From: Ramlibacter paludis | Lineage (GTDB): Bacteria; Pseudomonadota; Gammaproteobacteria; Burkholderiales; Burkholderiaceae_C | Direction of reading: 5' to 3' | Assembly: GCF_022012305.1 (NCBI RefSeq) | Contig: NZ_JAKLTM010000001.1 | Span: 124,001-188,000 of the forward strand | DNA: 64,000 nt | Part shown: piece after piece, positions 10,384 through 25,311 of the stretch | How positions within the stretch are numbered: position 1 is the first letter of the stretch | Layout of the letters: the number at the start of each line of letters is the position of its first letter | Translations under genes and position numbers: made by a program | Notes under the pieces: model-generated | Told to the model about the DNA's origin: nothing | The model's database searches: none | What the model saw: the letters and a program-made list of their open reading frames with translations, nothing else

Positions 10384-11147
10384 TCAGTTCCTGATCTTGT
10401 AGCCGATTCTGAGCAGATGAACGGCGATGGCGCCCACCACCACGAGGGCGGTGCCCACGACTCCCAGGCTCACCCAGGGCGAGACGTCGCTGACCCCGAA
10501 GAAGCCGTAGCGGAAGCCGTCGATCATGTAGAAGAACGGGTTGAGGTGGCTCACGCGCTGCCAGACCTCCGGCAGCGAATGGATCGAATAGAACACGCCG
10601 GACAGGAAGGTCATCGGCATGATGATGAAGTTCTGGAAAGCCGCCATCTGGTCGAACTTCTCGGCCCAGAGGCCGGCGATCACGCCCAGCGCGCCCATCA
10701 TCCCGGCGCCCAGGCAGGCGAACACCAGGATCCACAGCGGCGCGGCGAAACTCAGGTGCGTGAAAAGCGCCGTCACCACGAACACGCCGAAGCCCACGCA
10801 CAGGCCGCGTGCGATCGAGGAGCCGACATAGGCGACGAACCAGCTCCAGTGCGACAGCGGCGTGAGCAGCACGAAGACCAGGTTGCCCATGATCTTGCTC
10901 TGGATCAGCGACGAGGAGCTGTTGGCGAAGGCGTTCTGGAGCACGCTCATCATCACCAGGCCGGGCACCAGGAAGGAGGTGTAGCTGACGCTGTCGTAGA
11001 CCTTCACGTGGTCGGACAGCACGTGGCCGAAGATCAGCAGGTACAGCAGCGCGGTGAGCACCGGCGCGGCGACGGTCTGGAAGCCGACCTTCCAGAAGCG
11101 CAGCGTCTCCTTGTACAGGAGGGCGCGCCAGCCGGTCATGGTGCCTA

Positions 11148-11151
<4 letters not shown>
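10384..11151 (-). CDS. ABC-2 type exporter permease
   Basis: The 255-residue membrane protein of the ABC2 family has about six hydrophobic helices, with TVAAPVLTALLYLLIFGHVL as the first. The characteristic MTFLSGVFYSIHSLP and LNPFFYMIDGFRYGFFG near the end match the YadH/NodJ group. Its ATG overlaps the stop of the ATPase gene (ATGA, 11148-11151), so the two form one transporter. The substrate cannot be told from sequence. YadGH-type pairs export polysaccharide precursors or lipids in other species. Confidence 0.9.
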
Positions 11152-12071
<920 letters not shown>

Positions 12072-12149
12072 CCCGCCATTTTAGCGAGCGGGGTTCACCC
12101 GCGTTGGCCGGGGGGAACGCCGCGGTTCGGCTTCGCGCTCACCAACGGC

Positions 12150-12422
12150 CTACACCGCCTCCGGCAGGAGCTCCGCGACGCCGTAGAGACCGGCCAGCTC
12201 GCGCAGCCGCGGATGCAGCTGGCTCACGGCAAAGGACTTGCCCTGGGCCAGCGCCTCGCGCCGGCATTCGAGCAGCACCGCCAGCGCGGACGAATCGAAG
12301 TGCTGCAGGGCCGAGGCATCGGCCACGGCCTGCTGGCCCGGCTGCGAGCGCAGGGCCTGCGCCAGCATGCGCGCGCAGGCGGGCGCCTGCGCATGCGTGA
12401 GTTCGGCCGGGAGCACGAGCAA
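12150..12422 (-). CDS. mlaB: STAS-domain protein MlaB of the phospholipid ABC transporter
   Basis: MlaB is the cytoplasmic STAS subunit that stabilises MlaF in the MlaFEDB complex. The 90-residue product has the STAS core VADASALQHFDSSALAVLL, with the Ser that is phosphorylated in anti-sigma antagonists. The rest is short and Leu/Ala-rich. It closes the gene order mlaF-E-D-A-C-B, 4 bases after mlaC. The fold is recognised from one motif and its position, so the assignment is good but not absolute. Confidence 0.85.
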   Translation of the reverse strand: MLVLPAELTHAQAPACARMLAQALRSQPGQQAVADASALQHFDSSALAVLLECRREALAQGKSFAVSQLHPRLRELAGLYGVAELLPEAV

Positions 12423-12426
12423 GGTG

Positions 12427-13068
12427 TCAGCCCTTCCTGCCGTTGCTCTTGTTGCGCTCGGACAGCGAGGCGATCAGGCCGTCGATGCCCTTGGCGTTGA
12501 CTTCCTGCGCGAACTGGCTGCGGTAGGTTTCCACCAGCCACACGCCCAGCACGTTCAGGTTGTAGATCTTCCAGCCGGCGCCCTGGCCCGGGGTCTTCTC
12601 CATCCGGTAATCCAGCTGGATCGGGTCGCCGCGGCCGCGGATCTCGCTGCGCACCACGACTTCGGTGTCGGTCGGTTGCGCGCGCATCGGCTTGACGGTG
12701 ACGGTTTCCTCGGCCACCTGCGAGAGGGCGCCCGAATAGGTGCGCACCAGCAGCGTCTTGAATTCGTCCTGCAGGCGCTTCTGCTGCTCCGGCGTGGCCT
12801 GGCGCCAGGCCGGGCCCACCGCGGAAGCCGTCATGCGGGCGAAGTTCACGTGCGGCATCACCTTGGCGTCGACCAGCGCGATGAGCTTCGCGGGATCGCC
12901 GGACTGCAGGCTCTTGTCGGCCTTGATGGCGCCCAGCACTTCATCGGACAGGCGCTTGACCAGCGCTTCGGGCGCCTCGTCGGCGGCATGCGCCAGCGGG
13001 GCCAGGCCGAAGGCGAGGCCCGTGGCCAGCAAGGCGGCCGCGAAGCGGCCCAGGGTACGTCGGTTCAT
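12427..13068 (-). CDS. mlaC: Periplasmic phospholipid-binding protein MlaC
   Basis: MlaC shuttles phospholipids between the outer-membrane MlaA complex and the inner-membrane MlaFEDB transporter. The 213-residue protein has a Sec signal peptide (RRTLGRFAAALLATGLAFGLAPLAHA). The Tol_Tol_Ttg2 fold follows, with VMPHVNFARMTASAVGPAWR and the C-terminal WKIYNLNVLGVWLVETYR that are typical of the family. The start has AAGGA a few bases upstream. A GNRA-capped hairpin lies just before the ribosome site. Confidence 0.95.
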   Translation of the reverse strand: MNRRTLGRFAAALLATGLAFGLAPLAHAADEAPEALVKRLSDEVLGAIKADKSLQSGDPAKLIALVDAKVMPHVNFARMTASAVGPAWRQATPEQQKRLQDEFKTLLVRTYSGALSQVAEETVTVKPMRAQPTDTEVVVRSEIRGRGDPIQLDYRMEKTPGQGAGWKIYNLNVLGVWLVETYRSQFAQEVNAKGIDGLIASLSERNKSNGRKG

Positions 13069-13082
13069 CTCTATCCTTCTGC

Positions 13083-13100
13083 GCCGGGCTCGCGCCCGGC
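13083..13100 (-). other. GCGA-tetraloop hairpin ahead of mlaC
   Basis: GCCGGGC (13083-13089), TCGC (13090-13093) and GCCCGGC (13094-13100) form a perfect 7-bp stem. On the transcribed strand the loop is GCGA, a stable GNRA tetraloop. It lies 15-32 bases before the mlaC ATG in the 106-base mlaA-mlaC gap and has no following U-run. It could set the relative stability of the two mRNA halves. No other feature is visible in that gap. Confidence 0.55.
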
Positions 13101-13174
13101 AAATGCTTTTCGAATGCCCCAGCGTGACAGGGTTTCCCCCTCAGGTGGCGGCATTGCAACTTAATGCAAGCCCA

Positions 13175-13990
13175 TTAACGCGCCGGCGCGGACGCCGGTT
13201 GTCCGGCGGGCGCCGGCGCGGGCGCGGCCGGCGCGGCCGGCTTTTCGGCGTCGTCGGGCAGCGGGGGCGGCACGTCGCGGCGCGGATCGTCCGCGTCGTA
13301 GATGAGGGCGCGCCGGCGCTGCAGGTGGGCGTCGCGGGTGAAGCTGTACTTGTCCAGCGCGGCTTCGTCCAGCACGTTGGTGGCGCGCAGCAGCGAGGCG
13401 CGCAGGTGCACGACGCGCAGCGCCTTCGTGGCGTTGCGGGCGCTGGTCGGGTCGATCAGGTTCACCAGGTCGCCCTTCCAGTCGACCGGCAGCGCCACGG
13501 TGTCGCGCAGCGTGGACGGCCCCAGCAGCGGCAGCACGAGGTAAGGACCGGAACCCACGCCCCAGCGGCCCAGCGTCTGGCCGAAGTCCTCGCGGTGCCG
13601 CTCGATGTTGAGGTCGCTCGCGACGTCGAAGAGGCCGAAGACGCCCCACACCGTGTTGGTCTGCACGCGGGCGAAGTTGTCCGCGGCATCCTGCAGGTGC
13701 AGCTGCAGCACGCTGTTGACGAACGACCAGGCGTCGCTCACGTTGCCGAAGAAGTTCGACACGCCGGTGCGCACGATCGGCGGCACGTGCCGCTGGTAGA
13801 CCGTCGCCACCGGTTTGAGCAGCATGGCGTCGACACCCTCGTTGAACTGGGTGGTGCCGCGGTTCATGGGCTCCCAGGGGTCGAGGGGGTTCGGGTTGGG
13901 CACCGAGGCGCAACCGCCCATGGAAAGCAGGCCAGCGACCAGGGCCAGGACTGCGGCGGCGCGGGAAACGTTGGAGCTTGTGGTTTTCAT
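13175..13990 (-). CDS. mlaA: Outer-membrane phospholipid-removal lipoprotein MlaA (VacJ)
   Basis: MlaA removes mislocalised phospholipid from the outer leaflet of the outer membrane and hands it to MlaC. The 271-residue precursor has a lipoprotein signal with lipobox GGCASVPNP. The MlaA core follows: DPWEPMNRGTTQFNEGVD, then the FFGNVSDAW and GVFGLFDVASD helices, GPYLVLPLLGPST and a hydrophobic donut region. The C-terminal 40 residues are Pro/Ala-rich and low complexity. Its ATG overlaps the mlaD stop. Here mlaA sits between mlaD and mlaC, an order common in Burkholderiales but not in E. coli. Confidence 0.95.
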   Translation of the reverse strand: MKTTSSNVSRAAAVLALVAGLLSMGGCASVPNPNPLDPWEPMNRGTTQFNEGVDAMLLKPVATVYQRHVPPIVRTGVSNFFGNVSDAWSFVNSVLQLHLQDAADNFARVQTNTVWGVFGLFDVASDLNIERHREDFGQTLGRWGVGSGPYLVLPLLGPSTLRDTVALPVDWKGDLVNLIDPTSARNATKALRVVHLRASLLRATNVLDEAALDKYSFTRDAHLQRRRALIYDADDPRRDVPPPLPDDAEKPAAPAAPAPAPAGQPASAPAR

Positions 13991-14469
13991 TTCTTGGCTG
14001 GCGTTCCGGAGGGGCCATCGGCCGCCTTGTTGTACAGGAACTGCCCGATCAGGTTTTCCAGTACCACGGCCGATTGCGTCGTCGTGATGGTATCGCCGGC
14101 GGCAAGAAGCTTGTCGTCAGCGCCCGCCTCGATTCCCACATATTGCTCACCCAGCAGGCCGCTCGTCAGTATCTTGAGGGAGCTGTCCTTGGGGAACTGG
14201 TAGCGCTTGTCCATGGCCATGTCGACCCGGGCCTGGAAGGTCTTGTCGTCGAAGGAGATGCCCTCGACCCGGCCGACCACGACGCCGGCGCTCTTGATCG
14301 CCGCCTTGGGCTTCAGGCCGCCGATGTTGTCGAAGCGGGCGCTCACCCGGTAGGTCGGCGCGAAGCTCAGCGAGAGCAGGTTCGCCGACTGCAGGGCCAG
14401 GAAGACGAGCGCGGCCGCGCCGATCAGCACGAAAAGCCCCACCCATACGTCGTTCTTGGTACGTTCCAT
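13987..14469 (-). CDS. mlaD: MCE-domain protein MlaD
   Basis: MlaD is the inner-membrane-anchored hexameric MCE ring that channels lipid between MlaFE and MlaC. The 160-residue protein has one N-terminal membrane helix (VGLFVLIGAAALVFLALQ). A single MCE domain follows (YRVSARFDNIGGLKPKAAIKSAGVVVGRVEG), with the conserved LLGEQYVGIE and a short C-terminal helix. It starts 10 bases after mlaE and overlaps mlaA by 4. Confidence 0.96.
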   Translation of the reverse strand: MERTKNDVWVGLFVLIGAAALVFLALQSANLLSLSFAPTYRVSARFDNIGGLKPKAAIKSAGVVVGRVEGISFDDKTFQARVDMAMDKRYQFPKDSSLKILTSGLLGEQYVGIEAGADDKLLAAGDTITTTQSAVVLENLIGQFLYNKAADGPSGTPAKK

Positions 14470-14479
14470 CGTCTTGCTC

Positions 14480-15262
14480 CTAGATGCTGAACATCATCGC
14501 GGTCAGCACGAAATCCAATGCGAGCACGGCCAGCGACCCCATCACCACGGTGCGGGTGGTGGCGCGGGCCACGCCTTCCGGCGTCGGCTGGGCCTCGTAG
14601 CCCTGCAGCACCGCAATGAAGCTCACGGCCACCCCGAACACCAGGCTCTTGATCACGCCGTTGCCGACGTCCTTGAAGACGTCGACGCCGCCTTGCATCT
14701 GGCTCCAGAAGGCGCCCGGGTCGACGCCGATCAGCAGCACGCCCACGGCCCAGCCGCCCAGGATGCCGACCGCGTTGAACACGGCGGCCAGCAGCGGCAT
14801 CACGATCACGCCGCCCCAGAAGCGCGGCGCCAGGATGCGCTGCACGGGGTCGACCGCCATCATTTCCATGGCCGACAGCTGCTCGCCGGCCTTCATCAGG
14901 CCGATCTCCGCGGTCAGCGAGGTCCCGGCGCGTCCGGCGAACAGCAGTGCCGTGACCACGGGGCCGAGTTCGCGCACCAGGCTCAGCGCCACCATCACGC
15001 CCAGCGCCTCGGTCGAGCCGTAACGCTGCAGGATGTAGTAGCCCTGCAGCGCCAGCACGAAGCCGACGAACAGGCCGGACACGCCGATGATGGCCAGCGA
15101 ATAGTTGCCCAGGAAATGGACCTGGTCGCGCACCAGCCCGCCGCGCCGCAGCGTGGGGCCCGCCATGGCGAGCAGGCGGCCGAGCAGGCGCGCGCCGTAG
15201 CCATAGTCGTCGAGCTTGCGGCGCACGGCGTAGCCGACGTCGGCGGGGTTGTACCAGCTCAC
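14480..15262 (-). CDS. mlaE: Phospholipid ABC transporter permease MlaE
   Basis: MlaE is the membrane-spanning permease of the MlaFEDB lipid transporter. The 260-residue protein has five to six hydrophobic helices. Family blocks include VRELGPVVTALLFAGRAGTSLTAEIGLMKAGEQL, with the coupling helix, and an EQLSAMEMMAVDP loop. The start overlaps the mlaF stop by 4 bases. No odd features. Confidence 0.96.
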   Translation of the reverse strand: MSWYNPADVGYAVRRKLDDYGYGARLLGRLLAMAGPTLRRGGLVRDQVHFLGNYSLAIIGVSGLFVGFVLALQGYYILQRYGSTEALGVMVALSLVRELGPVVTALLFAGRAGTSLTAEIGLMKAGEQLSAMEMMAVDPVQRILAPRFWGGVIVMPLLAAVFNAVGILGGWAVGVLLIGVDPGAFWSQMQGGVDVFKDVGNGVIKSLVFGVAVSFIAVLQGYEAQPTPEGVARATTRTVVMGSLAVLALDFVLTAMMFSI

Positions 15263-16077
15263 TTGCCGAGGCCCTCGCTGAAGTCGTCCGCCACGCTGGG
15301 GCCGGGATAGTGGAAGCGCACCGGGCCGTCCGGCATCGCATTGACGAACTGGTGGACCAGCGGGTCGGTCGAGGCACGCACTTCCGCCGGCGTGCCTTGC
15401 GCCGCCACGCGGCCGTTGGCCAGCACGATCACCTGGTCGGCGATGTGGAAGGTTTCTTCCAGGTCGTGCGACACGACGATGCTGGTGATGCCCAGCGTGT
15501 CGTTCAGGCGGCGGATCAACTGCGCCGCGGTGCCGAGCGAGATCGGGTCGAGGCCGGCAAAGGGTTCGTCGTACATCACCAGGTCCGGGTCGAGCGCGAT
15601 CGCGCGCGCCAGAGCGACGCGGCGCGCCATGCCGCCGGACACCTCGCTGGGCATCAGGTCGCGCGCGCCGCGCAGCCCCACCGCATTGAGCTTCATCAGC
15701 ACGATGTCGCGCACCAGCGCTTCGGGCAGGCCCGCGTGTTCGCGCAAGGGGAAGGCCACGTTGTCGAACACGGACAGGTCGGTGAACAGGGCGCCGAACT
15801 GGAACAGCATGCCCATGCGGCGGCGGATGGCGAACAGGCCGGCGCGGTCCATGGTGGCGACATTTACGCCGTCGAACAGCAATTCACCCTGCTGCGGCCG
15901 CACCTGGCCGCCGATCAGGCGCAGCACCGTCGTCTTGCCGCCGCCGGACGCGCCCATCAGGGCGGTGACCTTGCCGCGCGGCACGCTGAAGCTCACGTCT
16001 TCCAGGATGCGGCGCGCGCCATAGCCGAAGCTCAAATGGCGGCATTCGACCAGCATGCTGGCATCGGGTGGATTCAT
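15259..16077 (-). CDS. mlaF: Phospholipid ABC transporter ATPase MlaF
   Basis: MlaF powers lipid movement through MlaE. The 272-residue ATPase shows Walker A GASGGGKTT, signature VSGGMARRVALARAI, Walker B DLVMYDEPFAGLDP, the switch SHDLEETF, and a C-terminal tail that in E. coli docks on the neighbouring MlaF. It is the first mla gene, 112 bases from the gltD stop. That gap holds a 15-bp palindrome (16131-16145) and probably the operon promoter, but I cannot pick a convincing -35/-10 pair. Confidence 0.96.
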   Translation of the reverse strand: MNPPDASMLVECRHLSFGYGARRILEDVSFSVPRGKVTALMGASGGGKTTVLRLIGGQVRPQQGELLFDGVNVATMDRAGLFAIRRRMGMLFQFGALFTDLSVFDNVAFPLREHAGLPEALVRDIVLMKLNAVGLRGARDLMPSEVSGGMARRVALARAIALDPDLVMYDEPFAGLDPISLGTAAQLIRRLNDTLGITSIVVSHDLEETFHIADQVIVLANGRVAAQGTPAEVRASTDPLVHQFVNAMPDGPVRFHYPGPSVADDFSEGLGK

Positions 16078-16130
16078 CCGGGGATTGGGGCAGGCGGCAG
16101 CCGGCCGGGAGAACTGGGACCCCCGGATGA

Positions 16131-16145
16131 TAGGGGATGCCCCTA
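16131..16145. other. Palindrome between gltD and mlaF
   Basis: TAGGGG (16131-16136), ATG, CCCCTA (16140-16145) is a perfect 6-bp dyad with a 3-base centre. It lies 54-68 bases upstream of the mlaF ATG, overlapping a TATCAT hexamer on the minus strand that could serve as a -10. It could be a regulator site or a weak hairpin at the end of the gltBD transcript. The sequence alone does not decide. Confidence 0.4.
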
Positions 16146-16189
16146 ATTGCCGGCTTCGGTGTAACTGACGGTGCCGCTCCGGTGTCGCT

Positions 16190-17656
<1,467 letters not shown>

Positions 17657-17670
17657 GTTTCTTCTTCCTC

Positions 17671-22401
<4,731 letters not shown>

Positions 22402-22432
22402 GGCGCGCACCTCAAAGTTCGGGGAAACCCGG

Positions 22433-22461
22433 AGGTTACTGCACCGCAACACGTTCGCCAA
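22433..22461 (-). promoter_or_regulatory. Candidate sigma-70 promoter of gltBD
   Basis: On the minus strand TTGGCG (22461-22456), a 17-base spacer and TAACCT (22438-22433) make a plausible -35/-10 pair. The start point would be about 25 bases before the gltB ATG. The -35 box lies only 5 bases from the left inverted repeat of the transposase element, so the element stops just short of it. Weak hexamers, so moderate confidence. Confidence 0.45.
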
Positions 22462-22466
22462 GCAGA

Positions 22467-22490
22467 ATAATTGGGGTCAGAACCCAATTA
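22467..22490. repeat. Inverted repeat of the RAYT element, gltB side
   Basis: The 24-bp sequence at 22467-22490 is the exact reverse complement of 23236-23259. Each copy is itself a hairpin. TAATTGGG (22468-22475), loop GTCAGAA (22476-22482) and CCCAATTA (22483-22490) give an 8-bp stem. Its AT content stands out from the surrounding GC-rich DNA. A third, one-armed copy (TAATTGGGGACAGG) lies at 22516-22529 and includes the transposase stop codon. Confidence 0.9.
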
Positions 22491-22514
22491 ACTCGATCGC
22501 TTGACCGGTCTTCT

Positions 22515-23222
22515 TTAATTGGGGACAGGTCGATCCGGCTTCTTGACGGGCCGACCTGCCTGTCCCTTGGCGACCCGCCGCTCCGTGCGCCGCTGCAGTT
22601 CCGCGACATAGTCCGGCTCGCCCAGCGCCCATCCCCGCAGCACCGAGTCGGTCAGTGCCCGCTGCTGGTCCTGGCCAATGCCGGCGCGGACCATCTCCGC
22701 ATACGCCTGGTCCCGGGCAAAAGGCGTGTTGCCCATTTCCCAGTACAGGCCGTGCGGGGTGACCAGGCGATCCGTCCGCCGGCCAATGTAGTGCTGGTGG
22801 CTGGACCAGGGATAGTCCGCCGGATCCGCCACCAGTCCCGCCCGCACCGGGTTCAGGTCGATATAGGCCATGCACGCCAGCAGGTAGCGCTCGGTCTGGA
22901 TCAGGGTCGAGCGGTAGCGGCCCTCCCAGAGCGTGCCGGACCGCTGGTGCCGCAGGTTGTAGTTCTGGACGTAGCGCCGCCCCACCGCCTGCATCATCTG
23001 CGGGATGCCTTCCACGGTCTCCGGCGTGGCCAGCAGGTGGAAGTGGTTGGTCATCAGCACGTACGCGTGCACTGCGACCTTCTGCTTGGCCGCGTGCTCG
23101 TGCAGCAGGTCCAGCAGCAGCTCGTAATCGGCGTTGGAGCCGAAGATCGCCTGCCGGTTGTTGCCGCGCTGGATGATGTGGTGGGCGTAACCGGGAACGG
23201 TCAGCCGGGGTTGGCGCGCCAT
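22515..23222 (-). CDS. REP-associated tyrosine transposase (Y1_Tnp family)
   Basis: The 235-residue protein begins MARQPRLTVPGYAHHIIQRGNN. It shows the HUH motif NHFHLL (His60, His62) and a candidate nucleophile Tyr in GRRYVQNYN (Tyr84 or Tyr88). The RAYT-typical blocks SGTLWEGRYRSTLI and AYIDLNPVRAGL are present, and the tail is basic (GRPVKKPDRP). These features place it with single-strand-nicking Y1 transposases of the RAYT group. The frame continues upstream to a TTG inside the inverted repeat, but the ATG at 23222 gives the family N-terminus. It looks intact. Confidence 0.92.
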   Translation of the reverse strand: MARQPRLTVPGYAHHIIQRGNNRQAIFGSNADYELLLDLLHEHAAKQKVAVHAYVLMTNHFHLLATPETVEGIPQMMQAVGRRYVQNYNLRHQRSGTLWEGRYRSTLIQTERYLLACMAYIDLNPVRAGLVADPADYPWSSHQHYIGRRTDRLVTPHGLYWEMGNTPFARDQAYAEMVRAGIGQDQQRALTDSVLRGWALGEPDYVAELQRRTERRVAKGQAGRPVKKPDRPVPN

Positions 23223-23235
23223 CGCCGCCTCCAGA

Positions 23236-23259
23236 TAATTGGGTTCTGACCCCAATTAT
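23236..23259. repeat. Inverted repeat of the RAYT element, methyltransferase side
   Basis: The sequence TAATTGGG (23236-23243), TTCTGAC (23244-23250), CCCAATTA (23251-23258) and a final T is the exact reverse complement of 22467-22490. Bases 23256-23258 are read on the minus strand as the TAA that ends the neighbouring methyltransferase gene, so the repeat defines that protein's C-terminus. Confidence 0.9.
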
Positions 23260-24083
23260 GTTTTGAAGCGGGTCTCCGACAGCGACTCCAGGCCGAACTC
23301 GGCCAGGATGGCGTGCAGGCGCTCGGCGGCGCTGCGCTTCTTCTGGCCGGTGCGGCGGGCCAGGATCAGTTCGTTCTTCATGCTGTGTTCCCAGCCGACC
23401 AGCTCGGTCACCGTGACCTGGTAGCCCATGGCCTCGAGGTACAGGCAGCGCAGCACGTTGGTGATCTGGCTGCCCATCTCGCGCGTGTGCAGCGGATGCC
23501 GCCACAGCTCCGACAGCGGCGTGCGCGACAGGGCCAGCGCCTTCTGTTCCCGCAGCACGCCGGCCACTTCGGCCTGGCAGCAAGGCACCAGCACCATGAA
23601 GCGCGCATCCTTGCGCAGCCCGAAGGCGATCGCGTCGTCGGTAGCCGTGTCACATGCGTGCAGCGCGGTCACCACGTCGATCTGCGCGGGCAGTTCCTTC
23701 GCCTCGGTGGCCTCGGCCACGCTGATGTCCAGGAAGGACATGCGATCGAAGCCGAGCCGTTGCGCCAGCGCCCGCGACTTCTCCACCAGTTCCGCGCGGG
23801 TCTCGATTCCGTAGATGTGGCCCTGTCCCAGCGGCTTGAAGAACAGGTCGTAGAGGATGAAGCCGAGATAGGACTTGCCGGCGCCATGGTCGGCCAGCGT
23901 CGGATGGCCCTCGCCCGCCGGCACCTCCTGCAGCAGCTTCTCGATGAACTGGTAGAGGTGGTAGACCTGCTTCAGCTTGCGCCGCGAGTCCTGGTTGATC
24001 TTCCCCTCGCGCGTGAGGATGTGCAGTTCCTTCAGCAGTTCGGTGGACTGGCCGGGACGCAGGTCGAGTTCGTCGCGCTTCAT
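23256..24083 (-). CDS. Class I SAM-dependent methyltransferase (Methyltransf_32-like)
   Basis: The 275-residue protein begins MKRDELDLRPGQSTELLKEL. It has a Rossmann SAM site in TLADHGAGKSYLGFILYDLF, an acidic loop at YGIETR, and HACDTATDDAIAFGL plus LVPCCQAEVA further on. This DxGAGKxYL pattern with the downstream PCC motif fits the Methyltransf_32 group, whose substrates are mostly unknown. The stop codon comes from the RAYT inverted repeat, so the last residues (SETRFKT) may differ from the ancestral end. Its start overlaps the DUF1415 gene by 4 bases. Confidence 0.8.
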   Translation of the reverse strand: MKRDELDLRPGQSTELLKELHILTREGKINQDSRRKLKQVYHLYQFIEKLLQEVPAGEGHPTLADHGAGKSYLGFILYDLFFKPLGQGHIYGIETRAELVEKSRALAQRLGFDRMSFLDISVAEATEAKELPAQIDVVTALHACDTATDDAIAFGLRKDARFMVLVPCCQAEVAGVLREQKALALSRTPLSELWRHPLHTREMGSQITNVLRCLYLEAMGYQVTVTELVGWEHSMKNELILARRTGQKKRSAAERLHAILAEFGLESLSETRFKT

Positions 24084-24631
24084 GCCGTCGGCCCCACGCC
24101 CAGCGCGTCCCAGCCCGCCTGCCCGAGGCGGCGCAATGTGTCCATGTTGGTCTCGTAGATCGCCGCCGCGTCCGGAAACGCCGCCACCGCGCGGTCCATG
24201 CTGGCCTCGCGCAGGAGATGAAGCGTGGGGTACGGCGCGCGGTTGGTGTTGTTGGTCACGTCGTTCTCGTCCTCGCCGGCAAAGACGAAGCGCGGGTGGA
24301 AGCTCGCGACCTGCACGACGCCCTCCAGTCCCTGCTTGCGCACCAGGCGCTCGGCGCGCGCCGTGAGATCGTGGAAGGCCAGGAAGTCCTCGAAGCCGCG
24401 CGGGATCACGAGCAGCGTGGTGTCGCGCGCCTGCGCGTCGCGCGCCAGCAGTTCGTCGAGTTCACGCGCCAGGTCGGCCAGCACGCCCGCCGCGTCTTCG
24501 GCCGCCGTCACCGCGACATGGACCTGCCGCTTCACCAGCACCGCCTTGGCGAACGGGCACAGGTTGAGGCCGACGACTGCGCGTTCCAGCCAGCGCCGGG
24601 TGTCGGCCTCCGCCGTCGCATGCAGGTCCAT
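24080..24631 (-). CDS. DUF1415 family protein
   Basis: The 183-residue product begins MDLHATAEADTRRWLERAVVGLNLCPFAK and matches DUF1415 in having the WLERAVVGLNLCPFA opening, the GFEDFLAFHDL middle and YPTLHLLREASMDRAV near the end. The family has no known function. The conserved Cys-Pro-Phe-Ala and several invariant His/Asp could mark a metal or active site, but that is a guess. Translation is likely coupled to the methyltransferase by the ATGA overlap. Confidence 0.88.
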   Translation of the reverse strand: MDLHATAEADTRRWLERAVVGLNLCPFAKAVLVKRQVHVAVTAAEDAAGVLADLARELDELLARDAQARDTTLLVIPRGFEDFLAFHDLTARAERLVRKQGLEGVVQVASFHPRFVFAGEDENDVTNNTNRAPYPTLHLLREASMDRAVAAFPDAAAIYETNMDTLRRLGQAGWDALGVGPTA

Positions 24632-24636
24632 GGCGT

Positions 24637-25284
24637 TCAGACGAACAGGCTGGGCTGGCCGACGATGCGCTTGGCCAGCTCGTCCAGCGTGTCGTTGCCG
24701 ATGCGCTGGGCCGGCCACGGCGCATCGACCGCCTCGAAGCCCTGCGTGTTGAGCAGGCGGAAATGGATCCGGCCGTTGTCGTGGTCGGACGTCGCCACCA
24801 CCGAGCCGCGCGTCTCCGTCAGGTATTCGTAGCGCACTTCCAGCAGCACGCTCTTTTCCGGATGCCGGATCTCGCGCCGCTCGTGCTTCACCGGGCCCAT
24901 GGCCAGGCGCTGCTCCACCTTCTGCATCTCGATCGGAAAGTTCACGCTGACCACGCCGACCACCGGCTCGCCCGACTGCGGCACCACGCGCCAGCCCATC
25001 CCGATGTAGTCGATGACTTCGACGTCGCGCAAGCGCTTGCGGCGCGCATCGACGCGGAAGTCGACCAGCTTCATCGGCGGCCAGGGCGTCTTGCCGTCGA
25101 GGGAGAAGGCCGGCGCCGGCGGCTCGATCACGTTCAGCTGGCGCGCCAGGTCCTGCAGGTAAGGCAGGATGAAGCGGCAGGCGTGATCGGTCTGCGCGCT
25201 GCGTTCTTCGAACAGCGAATCCTGTTCGGTGCGCTGCGTCTGCAGTTCCTTGGCCTGGGATTTCAGCTGTTGGAGGAAGCTCAT
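24637..25284 (-). CDS. Conserved hypothetical cytoplasmic protein
   Basis: The 215-residue protein (start MSFLQQLKSQAKELQTQRTEQ) has a coiled-coil-like first 40 residues rich in Q, E and K. A mixed alpha/beta body follows, with no signal peptide or membrane segment. I do not recognise the family with confidence. The gene is 5 bases from the DUF1415 gene and 27 from the MFS gene, in a run of minus-strand genes, so it is probably cotranscribed with DUF1415 and the methyltransferase. No catalytic motif is evident. Confidence 0.75.
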   Translation of the reverse strand: MSFLQQLKSQAKELQTQRTEQDSLFEERSAQTDHACRFILPYLQDLARQLNVIEPPAPAFSLDGKTPWPPMKLVDFRVDARRKRLRDVEVIDYIGMGWRVVPQSGEPVVGVVSVNFPIEMQKVEQRLAMGPVKHERREIRHPEKSVLLEVRYEYLTETRGSVVATSDHDNGRIHFRLLNTQGFEAVDAPWPAQRIGNDTLDELAKRIVGQPSLFV

Positions 25285-25311
25285 CGGGTACTGCCGGGGT
25301 GGTGCTGGATT

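Larger units (their letters stand above)
22467..23259 (-). mobile_element. RAYT/IS200-like element bounded by 24-bp palindromic inverted repeats
   Basis: A 793-bp unit comprises one REP-associated tyrosine transposase gene and a perfect 24-bp inverted repeat at each end. RAYTs are domesticated relatives of IS200/IS605 transposases that act on palindromic REP sequences. The repeats here are imperfectly symmetric palindromes, as expected for HUH-type recognition of hairpins. It sits between gltB and the methyltransferase gene and provides the latter's stop codon. I see no target-site duplication, which fits single-strand HUH mobility but does not prove it. Confidence 0.75.
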
